From positions 33,859 through 97,858 of the forward strand of contig JAHBUC010000017.1 of the NCBI GenBank assembly GCA_019638275.1: a DNA stretch of 64,000 nucleotides, written 5' to 3'. Below, in pieces: positions 9,044-18,366 of this stretch. This stretch comes from Cyclobacteriaceae bacterium (lineage in GTDB: Bacteria; Bacteroidota; Bacteroidia; Cytophagales; Cyclobacteriaceae). Every line of letters starts with the position of its first letter. The stretch's first letter is position 1. Both the position numbers and the translations under genes were made by a program. The notes beneath the pieces were generated by a model. That model saw nothing but the letters and a program-made list of their open reading frames with translations. It made no database searches and was not told the origin of the DNA.

Positions 9044-10512
9044 TCCTCAGGAGTATACAACAACCTGCGATTGGAGAAATCGTAAAGCGTTAATCTGCGC
9101 AGGTCGTAGTAGGCAGTCCAGAAAGAACGTAGAGCATTCAGATAACTACGCTTAGCGGTATCTTTCTCATTCAGGGCAATATTTAAATTGGTGATGTCAA
9201 TTTTCCCAATTAGATACCTATTCTGCGAAACAAGATAACGTTCCTGCGCTACTTCATCAGATTTTTTAGTAATCTCTATCTGACTCAAAAGGACTTCAAA
9301 TTGCCTAACAAGGGTAATCACCTCTTGTTCAAAATCAACTTCATCCTGAGCAATAACATAATCATTCAGTTTCTTATTCGCAATAGCGGTTTGCATGCGC
9401 GCTTGGTTCCTCCCCCAATCAAGAATTGGCATGTTAAATCCTAAAGAAAATGTTTGCTGTTGCGTTGGATCCTGATAAATATCCGACAAAACAAAACCGT
9501 TATTATTTAACCCAAACGTACCGATTAAATTCATTTGAAAACGACTACCTCTAGCAATTGCTACTTCGCGATCTGCCTCAATTTTCCTGCGTTCAAAAGC
9601 TAAAAAATCCGATCTATAATCCTTTGCAAATTGAAGAGCCTCTTCAACGGTAACATAAAGTGGAGGTATACTTTCAGGTAATACCAAATCAAAATCCTCA
9701 CCATCACGTAAACCGAGGTAACTTCGCATCTGAAGACGCGCTATCTGTAAATTAATCTTTGCCTGGGTAACATCCTGACGTGATCGCAGCAACTGGAGTT
9801 CGGCTTGCAGAAGTTTATCCTTTGTAGTTGTTCCGATATTGTAGCGCCCCTCTTCAATCTTATAAATAGTATCATTATTTGCTTGATTGAATTGAGCTAT
9901 TTGCAAACCAATTTGCGCATCTAATACATTAAAAAACCTATTAACAGCAACCGCTGAAATTGACTCCATTTCCTCAACATAACTTCTTTTGGATTCCTCA
10001 TAGCGAAGTGGTTCTGTCTTTCGATCCCAGCGAAATCCGTTGAAGGCAAAAATGGGTTGATCTAAACGAAGGTTCAGCAATGTGCCACCCCACTGTTCAG
10101 CAAAAATCGGATCAGAAGGGTTGTAATTACGAAAGAATTGCAGACTAGAGTTCACAGAAACTGAGCCGCCAGTAAATGAAATTGGTTGTACAAATCCAAG
10201 ATTAAGGTTGTTATTGGATTGTTCGATCGGGGTATACCGAAAAGAACCATCTTGCTGTGGCGCCTGACTAACACTTTTTGAATACGCAGGTACCGTACCG
10301 TTCAAACGCAATTGCGGGTTATAATTTGATCGAAAAACCCGATACTGCCAGTAGCGGTTTTCCTTTCTCGTTTCAGCTTGCTTGGAAAAAGGTGACTGAT
10401 CCTTTGCAAGTTGAATGACATCTTGCAGCCCGTATTGCTTCTGCTGAGCAAATACCGACACGTACATGAACACACTAATCCATGTAAATAAAATTCTGAT
10501 AGTCTTATTCAT
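9040..10512 (-). CDS. TolC family outer membrane efflux protein
   Basis: TolC-type outer membrane channel of about 490 residues. The ATG at 10512 (MNKTIRILFTWISVF) is chosen because it opens a Sec signal ending in VFAQ; the longer ORF adds 17 non-signal residues. The mature protein shows the heptad-rich long helices of the OEP fold in two related halves. It is the third gene of an export operon with a MacB-type permease (8-base overlap) and a HlyD/MacA-type adaptor, so the complex probably spans both membranes to export a peptide, lipid or drug. Substrate unknown. Confidence 0.85.
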   Translation of the reverse strand: MNKTIRILFTWISVFMYVSVFAQQKQYGLQDVIQLAKDQSPFSKQAETRKENRYWQYRVFRSNYNPQLRLNGTVPAYSKSVSQAPQQDGSFRYTPIEQSNNNLNLGFVQPISFTGGSVSVNSSLQFFRNYNPSDPIFAEQWGGTLLNLRLDQPIFAFNGFRWDRKTEPLRYEESKRSYVEEMESISAVAVNRFFNVLDAQIGLQIAQFNQANNDTIYKIEEGRYNIGTTTKDKLLQAELQLLRSRQDVTQAKINLQIARLQMRSYLGLRDGEDFDLVLPESIPPLYVTVEEALQFAKDYRSDFLAFERRKIEADREVAIARGSRFQMNLIGTFGLNNNGFVLSDIYQDPTQQQTFSLGFNMPILDWGRNQARMQTAIANKKLNDYVIAQDEVDFEQEVITLVRQFEVLLSQIEITKKSDEVAQERYLVSQNRYLIGKIDITNLNIALNEKDTAKRSYLNALRSFWTAYYDLRRLTLYDFSNRRLLYTPED

Positions 10513-11869
10513 AACGTAACGAAGTAATGGGATCCTGTATCGCTGCCTTCCGGGCGGGGGCAATTCCGAAAATTAACCCCACCGTGGCTGCTACACCAAA
10601 CGATAAAACAATTGAACTAAAGCTGATTACGGTTGGAATGTCAGCGAAAGATGAAACGAGCATGGCGAGTGTAACACCCAACGCCACACCAATTATGCCG
10701 CCACTTATACTAATCATCACCGCCTCAAACAAAAATTGCTGAATAATGTCGTTCTTTTGTGCGCCAATTGCCAGGCGTAAACCAATTTCCTTGATGCGCT
10801 CCAAAACCGAAGCCAGCATGATGTTCATAATGCCAATACCACCTACCAACAAGGAAATACCGGCAATGGCACCTAATACATAATTAAAAATATCGTTGGT
10901 GCGCTGCTGTTGTTTGAGCAGCAGTTCCGGAATTTCAATTTCATAATCGACTACACCGTAGTGTTTGCGCTCCAGCAGTCGCGAAAGAATTTCTGCAGTC
11001 GGAGTAAGCGATGTGGTCTCCCCTACCTGGATCACCAGGCGGTCGAGTTGGTGATAGTTAACTGCCGGGCCGCTTTCACCCGAGTCGCTTCCATCACCGG
11101 TAATAATGATAATTCTACCCCGGCTGAAATTCTGCATGGGGTTAAGGCTGTTCTGGGTGATCATGTCGCGGTTTTTATACCGTACCAACACGGTTTGTAA
11201 AGGCGCATACACATCCATGTTAAAATCACGGATGCCCAGCTTGGCAATGCTGCTTTCAGAAACATACCGTTCCTTCATCACACCGATAATGGTAAGCCAG
11301 TTTGGTCCCACTTTTATAGATTTTCCAATCGGGTTTTCGGTAGGGAAAAATTTAGATTTAATGGAGTTACCAATTATACAAACAGGTGCCCCGATTTTTA
11401 AATGCTCTCCCGTGAACATGGCACCATCTGATAGCTCAAAATTGTAAATCTCAAAATAAGAAGGCTCAACACCTACCAGTTTTGCAGATCTACGTATGCC
11501 GCTTTTAATAATGGTTGACTCCAGAATTATTTCAGGACTAAGTTTGGTAATGCCCGGAATGGTTCTTTGAATACTCTCAAGGTCACGTACTGTCAGGCCA
11601 GGCGAAAACTTCTTCTTCTCCTTTTCCGCAGAAGCTTCTGCAATTTTCGTTTCCTCCTGTTCTACAATTGGTTTTACAACAATGTTGTTTACACCCACCA
11701 ATTTAATTTGCTCAAGAATTTCCTGTTGGGCACCGTTACCGATTGCCAGCATGGCAATAACCGCAGCAACACCGAAGATAATACCCAATGCAGTCAGCAG
11801 CGACCTGAGTTTATTGGCGATAACTGCATCGATAGCAATGTAGAGATTGGCAAAAATTCTTTCCTTCAT
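10505..11869 (-). CDS. MacB/FtsX-type ABC transporter permease
   Basis: ABC transporter permease of 454 residues starting at the ATG at 11869 (MKERIFANLYIAIDAV). It has one N-terminal membrane helix (LLTALGIIFGVAAVIAML), a large MacB-type periplasmic core domain, and three C-terminal FtsX helices (around LGAIAGISLLVGGIGIMNIM and beyond). Unlike E. coli MacB it has no fused ATPase domain, and no ATPase gene lies in this operon, so an ATP-binding subunit must come from elsewhere. It follows the adaptor gene by 25 bases and overlaps tolC. Expected role: the mechanotransmission permease of a tripartite efflux pump. Confidence 0.85.
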   Translation of the reverse strand: MKERIFANLYIAIDAVIANKLRSLLTALGIIFGVAAVIAMLAIGNGAQQEILEQIKLVGVNNIVVKPIVEQEETKIAEASAEKEKKKFSPGLTVRDLESIQRTIPGITKLSPEIILESTIIKSGIRRSAKLVGVEPSYFEIYNFELSDGAMFTGEHLKIGAPVCIIGNSIKSKFFPTENPIGKSIKVGPNWLTIIGVMKERYVSESSIAKLGIRDFNMDVYAPLQTVLVRYKNRDMITQNSLNPMQNFSRGRIIIITGDGSDSGESGPAVNYHQLDRLVIQVGETTSLTPTAEILSRLLERKHYGVVDYEIEIPELLLKQQQRTNDIFNYVLGAIAGISLLVGGIGIMNIMLASVLERIKEIGLRLAIGAQKNDIIQQFLFEAVMISISGGIIGVALGVTLAMLVSSFADIPTVISFSSIVLSFGVAATVGLIFGIAPARKAAIQDPITSLRYE

Positions 11870-11894
11870 AATTTCAGGATAACGAAGGTGAAAT

Positions 11895-13313
11895 TTATTG
11901 TCCTGCGGGTTTTTGAGCGCCCTGTCCGCGTCTTCCTTCCCTTCGTTCACCACCCTGCTGTGGCTGCCCGTTTGAAACTTTTACCACTTCTCCATTTGGC
12001 AAGGTAATGGTCTGTTCTTCCGGAAGCTCATTTTGTTTGGGTTCGGGTTTCTTGCGTTTTCCATTCATCTCAGGAAGTAAGCGAATGTCGCCATCCGTAT
12101 TTGAAGGAAGGGATAAATACACCCTTTCGTTTTCATTCAATCCGGCCAGGATAACCGCATCGTTGGCATTGGTTTCACCTAACATCACTTCCTGCTTCAC
12201 CGTGTTGATGCCTTCTCGCTTAAATACATACGAAATAGAATCGGCATGATTATGTAAACACTCTAACGGAACAAACAGAACGCTGTCGAGCACAAACGTA
12301 ACAATATTGTTACTGGTAGTCATGGCTGGCCTCAACGATGGATCGGTACCGGCAATCTCTACATCCACCTGAAACACTTTTGCATCACTGTTTGGGCGCT
12401 GCTCGCCAACATTGGCAACATTTATTACCTGGCCAAACAACTTTTTATCGGGATACGCATCCAATCCAATCTCCACACGCTGACCCCGTTTCACCTTGCG
12501 TACATCCACTTCGTTCACATACGTCTTCGACATCATGGTGGTAAGATCCGGCAACGTAGCTACAACCGGATCCCAGGTACTGATTTGCGAGCCGGACTTT
12601 ATGGGCTTTCCGTCCCAACCCTTTCGGTATATAACCATGCCGGGTTCAGGCGCAGATATATCAAATGTTGAAATGAGTTGCATCATACCACTATGCTCGC
12701 CTTGCACTTTGCGCAATTCTGCATTTACCGTACGCATTTTCTCAATGTTCTGCCTCTTTTTAATCTTATAGTTTTCCAGTGCCTGCTCTAATGCGCGTTG
12801 CGATTTTTCGAGGTTGATTTCATTTTGCTTGATGGTGGCAGGCGGCTCAAACTTGGATTGTTCCAGTACAATTTTCATTTCCTCCACATTGTAACGAAGG
12901 TTAATCAACTCATCGCGCGACTGGCGCATTTGAAGGGTTGTGTCCAACTGAGTTTGCACGAAAGCAGCCTGCGCCTTTTCCAACTCTATCTCTTTGTCCT
13001 TAATACGCCCTTGAAATTCAGAACGATCAAGTGTAGCAATCCACTCACCTTTTTTAACTACAGTTCCCTCGGTAACTATATTCTGAATGGTAAGGTTATT
13101 AACCCGGTACTCGCGTAACTGCGTAGGGGCCTGGATTTTTACCGAGTTTTTAGCCTCCAATTCGCCAGTGGTTTCAATTTCCACCTTAAAGGTGCCCCGC
13201 TTTACGGTGGCAAAAACATCAACACCTTCGCCTTTACGGTTTCCTTTTACAATGAAGTAGGTTACCAAAAGGACAACAACTACGCCTGAGGCGATTATGA
13301 GGTTTCTTTTCAT
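11895..13313 (-). CDS. HlyD/MacA-type periplasmic adaptor subunit
   Basis: Membrane-fusion (adaptor) protein of 472 residues. An N-terminal membrane anchor (IIASGVVVVLLVTYFIV) is followed by a barrel-sandwich half, a long coiled-coil hairpin (about 95-215, rich in Glu/Lys/Gln), the second lipoyl half (FDISAPEPGMVIY) and a beta-barrel domain. The C-terminal tail is Gln/Gly/Arg-rich and probably disordered. It is the first gene of the operon with a MacB-type permease and a TolC channel. It would bridge them across the periplasm. A terminator from the upstream operon lies just before its start, so its promoter must sit in or near that short gap. Confidence 0.87.
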   Translation of the reverse strand: MKRNLIIASGVVVVLLVTYFIVKGNRKGEGVDVFATVKRGTFKVEIETTGELEAKNSVKIQAPTQLREYRVNNLTIQNIVTEGTVVKKGEWIATLDRSEFQGRIKDKEIELEKAQAAFVQTQLDTTLQMRQSRDELINLRYNVEEMKIVLEQSKFEPPATIKQNEINLEKSQRALEQALENYKIKKRQNIEKMRTVNAELRKVQGEHSGMMQLISTFDISAPEPGMVIYRKGWDGKPIKSGSQISTWDPVVATLPDLTTMMSKTYVNEVDVRKVKRGQRVEIGLDAYPDKKLFGQVINVANVGEQRPNSDAKVFQVDVEIAGTDPSLRPAMTTSNNIVTFVLDSVLFVPLECLHNHADSISYVFKREGINTVKQEVMLGETNANDAVILAGLNENERVYLSLPSNTDGDIRLLPEMNGKRKKPEPKQNELPEEQTITLPNGEVVKVSNGQPQQGGERREGRRGQGAQKPAGQ

Positions 13314-13341
13314 GCTTTGTTTGCTTAATGTACAAAAATAA

Positions 13342-13372
13342 TCGGGTGGCTTTGGTTTAGAAAACCACCCGA
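13342..13372 (-). terminator. Rho-independent terminator of the sigma/anti-sigma operon
   Basis: Perfect 8-bp stem TCGGGTGG / CCACCCGA with a 15-nt loop. On the minus strand the stem is followed by TTATTTTT. It lies 48 bases past the stop of the exported protein at 13421 and just before the adaptor gene, so it separates the two minus-strand operons. Confidence 0.75.
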
Positions 13373-13420
13373 ATAAAATGAAGCCCTGCTATGTAATTAC
13401 TCAGTTACTCACCGAAAGTT

Positions 13421-14617
13421 TCACTGTACCTGCCCTTTTTTTACAGCAACTTTTCCGATGGCAGCTTCTTTCGTCACTTTACCTGAGGCGTAGTCTTTCA
13501 ACACGCTGCCCTTAACCGTTAACTCAATCGATGAAGGAATACCACAACCTTCGCATTTAGTTAACCTAACGTTAAAGATAAGTGATTCATTGTCACCCAG
13601 ACTCTTTACGGTACGCCCATATTCAATTAAATTTTCTTTTATATCCTTCTCGAAAGTCGGGTACAGCTCCTTCACTTTCTTATCGCGGGCTGCCTGATCT
13701 ACCTCACTAAGGCGAGCCGTAGGCATATTGAACAGGTTGGTATTGGGCAGTTGATTGCTGCTGTATACACGCATGTAATACACAGCTCCAAAATCTTTCA
13801 AACGTTCATAGTATATGCCCTCATCGGTGAAGAATGTGTTGGAAAGATCAGAACGATATAGTCTGTTGAATATACTCGACAACAATTCCAGGTCTGGTTC
13901 AACCGCATCAACGGATTCAGTATTTACCACGTTGATCTTTTTCAATGCCTGCTCACGTGTAAGCTTGCCTTGTTTGTGCGCAATAATATCACTCTTTGAA
14001 ATCTCAATCGACAAATGAGAGCGCTTGGGCGAAGACAAGAACTGGTTTACCCAGACACGCGGCTGATCGCCACGGTTAGTAATCACAATCTTTTCATTTG
14101 CTCCAAGCTGACTGATTAAATCGCCATAATCAATCAGAAAATCCTTGGCTGCGGATACAAGTTTTTCATTGTATGCTTGCCGGATGCTGTCGGTATTTAA
14201 AGAAGCCTTGCTTTGCGCAGCTTTTGCCTTTAATCTCACCTGATCTGACTCTTCCTTTGCCTTCTGTTCGGCCTCTCGCGCAGTTCTGGATGGCGTAGTA
14301 ACGGAATATGAATACCCTCTTGGTGTGCCGTCCATCCAAACCACATCACCCACATCGCCTGCTATGGCAAAAGTAATGGGTGTTGTGAAATCTGCAGGAA
14401 ATCGAAACGTTACACCAAATCCTTCCTGGTAACTGCCATCCACTTCAAATCCAAAAAACATGCGTTGCCGGTCAAATTGCTGGCGTACCAACGTTTTCAA
14501 AATATTCTCCGCAACCTCTATGTCGCGCTCCATGCGTGCTTCATCAATCTTTTGTGTAAATGCAGGCGATGCCATCAGCACAATTCCACAAATCAAAATG
14601 CCTATTATCGTTTTCAT
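13421..14617 (-). CDS. hypothetical exported protein of an ECF sigma operon
   Basis: Exported protein of 398 residues with a Sec signal (GILICGIVLMASPAFTQ). No family recognised. The mature part is mixed alpha/beta with a charged helical segment near residues 115-145 (Arg/Glu/Lys-rich) and no obvious catalytic motif. It starts 12 bases after the anti-sigma gene and ends before a strong terminator, so it is the last gene of the sigma/anti-sigma operon. It may be an envelope protein that the sigma factor controls or that senses stress; that is inference from position only. Confidence 0.6.
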   Translation of the reverse strand: MKTIIGILICGIVLMASPAFTQKIDEARMERDIEVAENILKTLVRQQFDRQRMFFGFEVDGSYQEGFGVTFRFPADFTTPITFAIAGDVGDVVWMDGTPRGYSYSVTTPSRTAREAEQKAKEESDQVRLKAKAAQSKASLNTDSIRQAYNEKLVSAAKDFLIDYGDLISQLGANEKIVITNRGDQPRVWVNQFLSSPKRSHLSIEISKSDIIAHKQGKLTREQALKKINVVNTESVDAVEPDLELLSSIFNRLYRSDLSNTFFTDEGIYYERLKDFGAVYYMRVYSSNQLPNTNLFNMPTARLSEVDQAARDKKVKELYPTFEKDIKENLIEYGRTVKSLGDNESLIFNVRLTKCEGCGIPSSIELTVKGSVLKDYASGKVTKEAAIGKVAVKKGQVQ

Positions 14618-14629
14618 CTTAGTTGAATA

Positions 14630-15481
14630 TTAATTTTTAGTTACTAATGAATTTGTATTATCAACCGAGCTGATAATGCTGGTTAATATCTGTTCGGTTT
14701 CGTGTTTAAATAAATCTGTATCCTGCTCAATGTTGTTCAGCCTTGCTTGCAACACTTGTAAATCGTTGCGGTGTTGTTGTTCCAGGTACTTGGCAAAGTC
14801 CACCAGTAATTCCTGCATATACTTACGTTGATCAGTGGAATTCAACGTCATGTAATCCTTTATCATGGAAGCGTTTTCTGCTTGAAGCGTTAGTGCAAAC
14901 TGCCGGATCTGATCTTCAGAAGCTACTGATACACGTTGCACCAGTTTGTTGAAATCAGCATCCGAACGACCGGCCAGGTTTGTTCGAATTGATTGATCAA
15001 GTTTCTGTTGGGTTTCTGTCCATTGTACTTGTAACTGATCATTGTTTTGTTTCAGCGACTGGTCAATCATCTCCTGCACGGCATAAGCCGATAAACCAGG
15101 TTGCACAGCATCCACTACCGGCAATTCTTTCGGGTCACCAAAACGAACAGTGAGCGTATTGCTAGTGTACGATACATTGAGCCCTGTTAATTTACCCACC
15201 AATAGAATCAACGTGAGCGAAGCTGCAATGCCCATTAACGAACGACCAAAAGGTGTATTCCAGAAGTATCGGGTTTTGCGATCATCAAACACAATCGGTG
15301 GTGCAATCACTTCCTTGTCAGGAACGTTGGCTAACGATTTTCTTACAAAAGCCAACGACTCCACTTCTTTCAACGCGTCCGGATGTTCCGCCAGGTAGCG
15401 TTCCACTTGCCGTTTTTCATCGCCCTGCAGTTCGCCATACAGGTAGCTGATCAGCAGGATTTCATCAGGTTTATAATTCAT
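14630..15481 (-). CDS. anti-sigma factor-like membrane protein
   Basis: Protein of 283 residues with an N-terminal cytoplasmic part resembling zinc-less anti-sigma domains (LLISYLYGELQGDEKRQVER), a single membrane helix near 94-115 (LMGIAASLTLILLVGKL) and a helical, Gln-rich periplasmic part. The gene overlaps the sigma factor gene by 11 bases, the classic arrangement for a sigma factor and its anchoring antagonist. Predicted function: binds the ECF sigma at the inner membrane until a signal releases it. The signal is unknown. Confidence 0.75.
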   Translation of the reverse strand: MNYKPDEILLISYLYGELQGDEKRQVERYLAEHPDALKEVESLAFVRKSLANVPDKEVIAPPIVFDDRKTRYFWNTPFGRSLMGIAASLTLILLVGKLTGLNVSYTSNTLTVRFGDPKELPVVDAVQPGLSAYAVQEMIDQSLKQNNDQLQVQWTETQQKLDQSIRTNLAGRSDADFNKLVQRVSVASEDQIRQFALTLQAENASMIKDYMTLNSTDQRKYMQELLVDFAKYLEQQHRNDLQVLQARLNNIEQDTDLFKHETEQILTSIISSVDNTNSLVTKN

Positions 15482-16103
15482 AACTCACTGTTTCTTTTGT
15501 AATGTTTCTCTTTTCTAAAATCCGTTTCAATGCGTCAAGTCCGTAGTACATTCTCGACTTCACTGTGTTCTCCGAGATATTCAACGCTTCAGCTATCTCG
15601 CGAAACTTCAGCCCTTCATACTCTTTCATAATCACCACTTCACGTTGCTCCTCGCTTAATTCCTTCAGGCACTGTTGCAGCAAATCGGCCAGCTCCTGTT
15701 GCTGATAGTGCTTCTCCGGGTTATCATTTCTTCGTCCTGTCTTTTCCCAACCGGGCGAATCTTCCGCCTCCACATTCACCACCGCATCAAACGATACCGC
15801 CTTGGCGCCTTTAATCTTTCTGGCTTCTTCGCGGCAACTGTTCACAGCAATCTTGTACAACCAGCTTTTAAATCGCCCAACATCCTGAAGCGCCTCAATG
15901 TTGCGACACATGGAAATGAACGCCTTTTGCGAAGCCTCCATAGCCAGGTCGTGGTCGAGGAAAAACTTGAAACAATAATTATAAATGCGCTTGTACCACA
16001 CCTGTACCAATCTGCCTTGGGCATTCTTATCCCCTTGTCGGGCGCGCTCGATCAGGGTATCCGAATGCATCAGGGCCATGTCCTGTAAAGTTTCTGCATG
16101 CAT
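15471..16103 (-). CDS. ECF-type RNA polymerase sigma factor
   Basis: Sigma-70 family protein of 210 residues. Region 2 is seen in YKRIYNYCFKFFLDHDLAME and QKAFISMCRNIEAL. Region 4 is seen in LSEEQREVVIMKEYEGLKF and the helix-turn-helix EIAEALNISENTVKSRMYYG. There is no region 1 or 3, as expected for the ECF group. First gene of an operon with the anti-sigma-like protein and an exported protein, and probably autoregulated. The linker between regions 2 and 4 is somewhat long (about residues 85-130). Confidence 0.9.
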   Translation of the reverse strand: MHAETLQDMALMHSDTLIERARQGDKNAQGRLVQVWYKRIYNYCFKFFLDHDLAMEASQKAFISMCRNIEALQDVGRFKSWLYKIAVNSCREEARKIKGAKAVSFDAVVNVEAEDSPGWEKTGRRNDNPEKHYQQQELADLLQQCLKELSEEQREVVIMKEYEGLKFREIAEALNISENTVKSRMYYGLDALKRILEKRNITKETVSYEL

Positions 16104-16220
16104 GTAACTACGTTTTTTGACTGGCTTTAGGCTGTTACTGTATATAGGATGATCGGAAAGTTAAAAAAGTTTTAAACAGGCCATGCCTTAAAAGCGTCAA
16201 GGGCTATCTTTGCCCGCTTT

Positions 16221-16988
16221 ATGAACCGACTAATTTCGTTCCTGATCCGTTATGTGCCCAGAAAATACCTGCAACGGGTAACTGGTCTGGGGCAAAGGGT
16301 ATTTAGTCTGGCATATGCCGGCAAAAACGTCATGTGCCCGGTGTGCGAAAAAAGTTTTCGGAAATTTTTGCCGTACGGCCGAATCCATCCCAGGGAAAAT
16401 GCACTATGCCCGAATTGCCTGGCGCTGGAACGCCACCGGCTGTTGTGGCTTTACCTGAAAGAAAAAACCGATTTCTTCTCAGGTCAAAAAGCAGTATTGC
16501 ACATCGCTCCGGAAGTATGTTTCATGAAACACTTTGAAAAACTGCATGGCGATCAATACATCACAGCTGATATTGAATCACCGCTCGCCAAAGTGAAAAT
16601 GGATATTCACCACATGCCGTTTGAAGACAATCGTTTTGATGTCGTGCTGTGTAACCATGTGCTGGAACACGTGAAGGACGATCATCAGGCGTTAAGGGAA
16701 ATTCATCGGGTGTTAAAACCGGGGGGATTTGCCATTCTGCAAATTCCATTTTTTGATCCTGTACCCGACACCACGTTTGAAGACAACTCCATCACCGATC
16801 CAAAAGAACGGGAAAAGATTTTCGGGCAGGATGATCACGTTCGCAAGTACGGTAAGGATTATGTCGACCGGATCAATCAATCGGGATTAAAAGCTGTTGC
16901 CGATGCTTTTGTTGACGAGCTGATGCCAGAAACACGCAACCGGTTTAAATTGCCGGAACATGAACTCATTTATAAAGCAGTAAAATAA
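16221..16988 (+). CDS. class I SAM-dependent methyltransferase with N-terminal zinc-ribbon-like motif
   Basis: Methyltransferase of 255 residues. The N-terminal part has two Cys pairs (Cys39/Cys42 and Cys63/Cys66) in a probable zinc ribbon. The rest is a Methyltransf_11 Rossmann fold with an acidic motif II region (FDVVLCNHVLEHV) and REIHRVLKPGGFAILQIPF. Similar proteins occur in surface polysaccharide and glycosylation clusters, but no such cluster is seen here. The stop overlaps the next start (TAATG), so it is translated together with the HAD phosphatase. Substrate unknown. Confidence 0.8.
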   Translation: MNRLISFLIRYVPRKYLQRVTGLGQRVFSLAYAGKNVMCPVCEKSFRKFLPYGRIHPRENALCPNCLALERHRLLWLYLKEKTDFFSGQKAVLHIAPEVCFMKHFEKLHGDQYITADIESPLAKVKMDIHHMPFEDNRFDVVLCNHVLEHVKDDHQALREIHRVLKPGGFAILQIPFFDPVPDTTFEDNSITDPKEREKIFGQDDHVRKYGKDYVDRINQSGLKAVADAFVDELMPETRNRFKLPEHELIYKAVK

Positions 16989-17641
16989 TGTCGTTACCGT
17001 TTGCCGTTGTATTTGATATGGATGGTGTGATTGTTGACACCAACCCCACGCATAAAATTGCCATTCAACAATTTTGTGCCCGATATGGATTTGATCTAAG
17101 TGAAGAAGAACTGCGCACCAAAGTTTATGGCCGCACCAACCGCGATTGGATTACCAACTTATTTGTAACACTAACCGAGGAGCAACTGGAAGCCTATGGC
17201 TTTGAAAAAGAACAACTCTTCCGCGAATTGTATGCACCCATTATTGAGCCGGTAAAGGGACTTGTTACATTTCTTGAACTGTTGAAAACAAATAACATTC
17301 CGCGTTCAATTGCTACATCAGCCCCACGCGCCAATGTCGACTTCATTTTAAACGCCACCGGCATCGGGCACTACTTTGATACTATTCTGGATGAAAGCAT
17401 GGTGAGTCGCGGCAAACCCGATCCGGAGATTTACCTCAAATCCGCGAAAGCGCTAAACCTGCCAAATGCACAATGCATTGTGATTGAAGATTCATTATCC
17501 GGGGTTGCTGCTGCGAAAGCCTCAGGCTCAAAAGTGATTGGAATTACCACAACGCATAGCGAAGAAGAATTAAGAGAAACAGATCTTACGATTCGCAATT
17601 TCGATGACCTGAATATAGGGCAACTAATAAAGCTGATCTGA
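16988..17641 (+). CDS. HAD family hydrolase, beta-phosphoglucomutase-like
   Basis: HAD-superfamily protein of 217 residues with a cap domain. Motif I is DMDGVIVDT (nucleophile Asp10, acid Asp12), motif II lies near SIATSAP, motif III is the Lys of RGKPDPE, and motif IV is IEDSLSGVAAAKASG. This pattern fits the beta-phosphoglucomutase/phosphatase subgroup acting on sugar phosphates. It overlaps the methyltransferase gene by one base. Whether it is a mutase or a phosphatase cannot be decided from the sequence. Confidence 0.88.
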   Translation: MSLPFAVVFDMDGVIVDTNPTHKIAIQQFCARYGFDLSEEELRTKVYGRTNRDWITNLFVTLTEEQLEAYGFEKEQLFRELYAPIIEPVKGLVTFLELLKTNNIPRSIATSAPRANVDFILNATGIGHYFDTILDESMVSRGKPDPEIYLKSAKALNLPNAQCIVIEDSLSGVAAAKASGSKVIGITTTHSEEELRETDLTIRNFDDLNIGQLIKLI

Positions 17642-17682
17642 AGGGTTTGAATTTGGTGCGTTTGAAACCCACATATAGGACG

Positions 17683-18033
17683 TCAGGAAATCAATAACTC
17701 ATAAGGAATACCTAATTCCTTGTGAAGCGCTTTGATGATTTTCAAAGTGAGTTCTCTTTTCCCGCTTAAAAATTCTGAAACCAGGCTTTTACTTCCAAAA
17801 TAAGGAACAAGGTCTGCCTGTTTCAAACTTTTTTGTTCCATAAAATATTCGATTGTTTCAACAGGATCAGGCACTCCGATAGGATATTTTTCACGTTCGT
17901 AGGCTTCGATCAGCGTAATCCACACCTCTAGTTCATCACCCGCAGGAGTCCCTCTTTTGCTTCCCCACAACGCGTCAACACGAGCCAACGCCTTATCATA
18001 ATCTTTCTCGTTTCTGATCGGAGCTATTTTCAT
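17683..18033 (-). CDS. higA: HigA-type antitoxin (XRE family)
   Basis: Antitoxin of 116 residues starting at the ATG at 18033 (MKIAPIRNEKDYDKALARVD), the typical HigA start; the longer frame adds eight residues that overlap the toxin end. The N-terminal half matches the HigA family (LEVWITLIEAYE), and the C-terminal helix-turn-helix is visible in KQADLVPYFGSKSLVSEFLS. It should bind and neutralise HigB and repress the operon. It lies four bases after the toxin gene; toxin first, antitoxin second is the usual HigBA order. Confidence 0.88.
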   Translation of the reverse strand: MKIAPIRNEKDYDKALARVDALWGSKRGTPAGDELEVWITLIEAYEREKYPIGVPDPVETIEYFMEQKSLKQADLVPYFGSKSLVSEFLSGKRELTLKIIKALHKELGIPYELLIS

Positions 18034-18037
18034 AACC

Positions 18038-18343
18038 TTAAATTTTATGTGCACCAATTTTTTTGTTCAACACATCGTATTCTGAATGAGAGCCAACAAA
18101 CCTGATAAACACCAGTTGATATTCAAAATCCACTTTAGCGATCACACGATATTTGTTTCCCTTGATATCAAATACTACTCGTTCATTTCCAACCAGATCA
18201 GCCGTCCCGTATTGTTTCTTCATCTCGGCAACATTTCTCCAAACAGACCGGGAAACCGTTTGATACCAGATTTTTAAAGCGTTCTCACTGTCAGGGTGCT
18301 TCTCCCAAAATTTTTTCAACGTCCGTTTCGCAATTATTCGCAT
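18038..18343 (-). CDS. higB: HigB-type toxin, RelE-like mRNA interferase
   Basis: Toxin of 101 residues starting at the ATG at 18343 (MRIIAKRTLKKFWEKHPDSE). The family signatures are present: WRNVAEMKKQYGTADLVGN, then RVVFDIKGNKYRVIAKVDF and VFIRFVGSHSEYDVL. The RelE fold cleaves ribosome-bound mRNA. The conserved His of GSHSEYD and several Arg/Lys residues needed for activity are there, so the toxin looks intact. A perfect palindrome sits 24 bases upstream of the start. Confidence 0.88.
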   Translation of the reverse strand: MRIIAKRTLKKFWEKHPDSENALKIWYQTVSRSVWRNVAEMKKQYGTADLVGNERVVFDIKGNKYRVIAKVDFEYQLVFIRFVGSHSEYDVLNKKIGAHKI

Positions 18344-18366
18344 GAGGTAACAAGGCAAATATACGA

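Noticed and set aside
11567..12007. Plus-strand frame of 146 residues opposite the permease and adaptor genes
   Set aside because: No recognisable domain, and both minus-strand genes are strongly supported throughout.
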